Position numbers and translations under genes: made by a program. A DNA stretch of 64,000 nt from positions 1 through 64,000 of the forward strand of contig CANGWK010000005.1 of the NCBI GenBank assembly GCA_947457615.1. Reading direction: 5' to 3'. This DNA is from Flavobacteriaceae bacterium. Lineage in GTDB: Bacteria; Bacteroidota; Bacteroidia; Flavobacteriales; Flavobacteriaceae. The notes below the pieces were generated by a model. It worked only from the letters and a program-made list of their open reading frames with translations, did no database searches and was not told where the DNA came from. Positions 63,449 to 64,000 of the stretch are shown piece after piece. Each line of letters begins with the position of its first letter. Position 1 is the first letter of the stretch.

Positions 63449-64000
63449 ATGTTACGCAAACTTAAAGAGTATCGAATTTTTATTGGATTTTTTGTATTGT
63501 TTTCCATAATTACAATTAGTGCTTTTTACACTGTTTTAAAACCAAAAAAATCATTACAAATATTCAATCCAAGTGATGTGAATCCTGAAATGGTAGATTC
63601 TACAATTCAATATGTAGCAATCGACCATACTATTGCCGACTTTTCTTTTACTAATCAAAATGGAAAAACTATCACCCAAAAAGACTATGCGGGCAAGATT
63701 TATGTTGCCGATTTTTTCTTTACCACTTGCGGATCTATCTGTCCAAAAATGACTAACAACATGGTTTGGTTGCAAAATCAAATAAAGAACAACCCTAAGG
63801 TTTTATTACTTTCCCATTCGGTTACACCCGATATTGACAGTGTTCCAGTTTTGAAAAAATATGCTCTTGCAAAAGGAGTTATTGACAGCAAATGGAATTT
63901 AGTTACTGGAAACAAAAAAGATATTTATTTCATTGCCCGAAAATCGTATTTAGCGGTAAAAACCGGAAAACCCTCAGAAATGTATGATATGGTACATACC
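63449..64000 (+). CDS. SCO1/SenC-family protein (partial, 3' end outside window)
   Basis: 184 codons from ATG 63449 (MLRKLKEYRIFIGFFVLFSI) to the window edge, with no stop. An N-terminal membrane anchor is followed by a thioredoxin-fold SCO domain. FFFTTCGSICPKMTNN carries the copper-binding CxxxC, and LLLSHSVTPDIDSVPVLKKY continues the fold. SCO proteins deliver copper to the CuA site of cytochrome c oxidase or maintain its thiols. The conserved distal His is expected near the C-terminus, just at or beyond the edge (VHT). Neighbouring oxidase genes are probably outside the window. Confidence 0.88.
   Translation, partial: MLRKLKEYRIFIGFFVLFSIITISAFYTVLKPKKSLQIFNPSDVNPEMVDSTIQYVAIDHTIADFSFTNQNGKTITQKDYAGKIYVADFFFTTCGSICPKMTNNMVWLQNQIKNNPKVLLLSHSVTPDIDSVPVLKKYALAKGVIDSKWNLVTGNKKDIYFIARKSYLAVKTGKPSEMYDMVHT

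Overview
The window is chromosomal DNA of a low-GC member of the Bacteroidota, almost certainly family Flavobacteriaceae and probably Flavobacterium or a close relative. The grounds are the AT-rich genes, the TAnnTTTG-type -7 promoter elements, a large surface protein with a type IX secretion (T9SS) C-terminal sorting domain, the AraC/hemA arrangement, an SDR-type L-threonine dehydrogenase, and a dense set of flavobacterial short intergenic repeats. No rRNA, tRNA, CRISPR array, prophage or complete insertion sequence was seen. Both ends cut genes: atpA on the left and an SCO-family gene on the right.

Layout. 1-9.1 kb: end of the ATP synthase operon (atpA, atpG), then a flippase, dut, a sugar nucleotidyltransferase, a TPR protein, a DUF4292-type lipoprotein and an EnvC-like murein hydrolase activator, closed by a 52-bp perfect palindrome. 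9.1-18.7 kb: housekeeping genes on both strands (thioesterase, HU/SPOR protein, dprA, trpS, two acylglycerolphosphate acyltransferases, a lipoprotein, recA, acyl-ACP desaturase, HD hydrolase, crotonase). 18.9-31.9 kb: a heme region. The minus strand carries a sensor kinase, hemJ, hemH and an AraC regulator. The plus strand carries hemA, hemC, hemD, hemE, a frameshifted GNAT gene, a CASTOR/POLLUX-like ion channel, hemF and hemB. Every step from glutamyl-tRNA to protoheme is represented except glutamate-1-semialdehyde aminotransferase (hemL) and uroporphyrinogen steps already covered by hemD/hemE.

31.9-50.1 kb: a cytochrome c lipoprotein, a DnaQ-like exonuclease, a fused SpmA/SpmB transporter, mfd, a lipoprotein, threonine dehydrogenase, superoxide dismutase, an AddA-like helicase-nuclease, kbl, an OmpA/TSP3 outer-membrane protein, an AddB-like nuclease and yraN. 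Tdh plus Kbl make a threonine-to-glycine route, and the AddA-like and AddB-like proteins probably form one recombination complex. A decayed copy of the mfd 3' end lies inverted after the addB-like gene. 50.2-64 kb: LD-carboxypeptidase, metG, the T9SS surface protein, adenosine deaminase with a CatA-like acetyltransferase, a small unknown gene, a short SSB, a 210-bp MITE-like element, a zinc-ribbon protein, a Rossmann protein, an M13 peptidase and an SCO protein.

The most unusual signals are non-coding. (1) A 210-bp element with 19-bp terminal inverted repeats and a perfect 8-bp target duplication sits just downstream of a promoter and becomes the leader of a zinc-ribbon gene. (2) A GC-rich palindromic repeat has inserted in frame inside hemD. 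(3) Three copies of an ~86-bp intergenic element keep a central hairpin, one of them with a different stem sequence. (4) The mfd remnant marks an old duplication or inversion.
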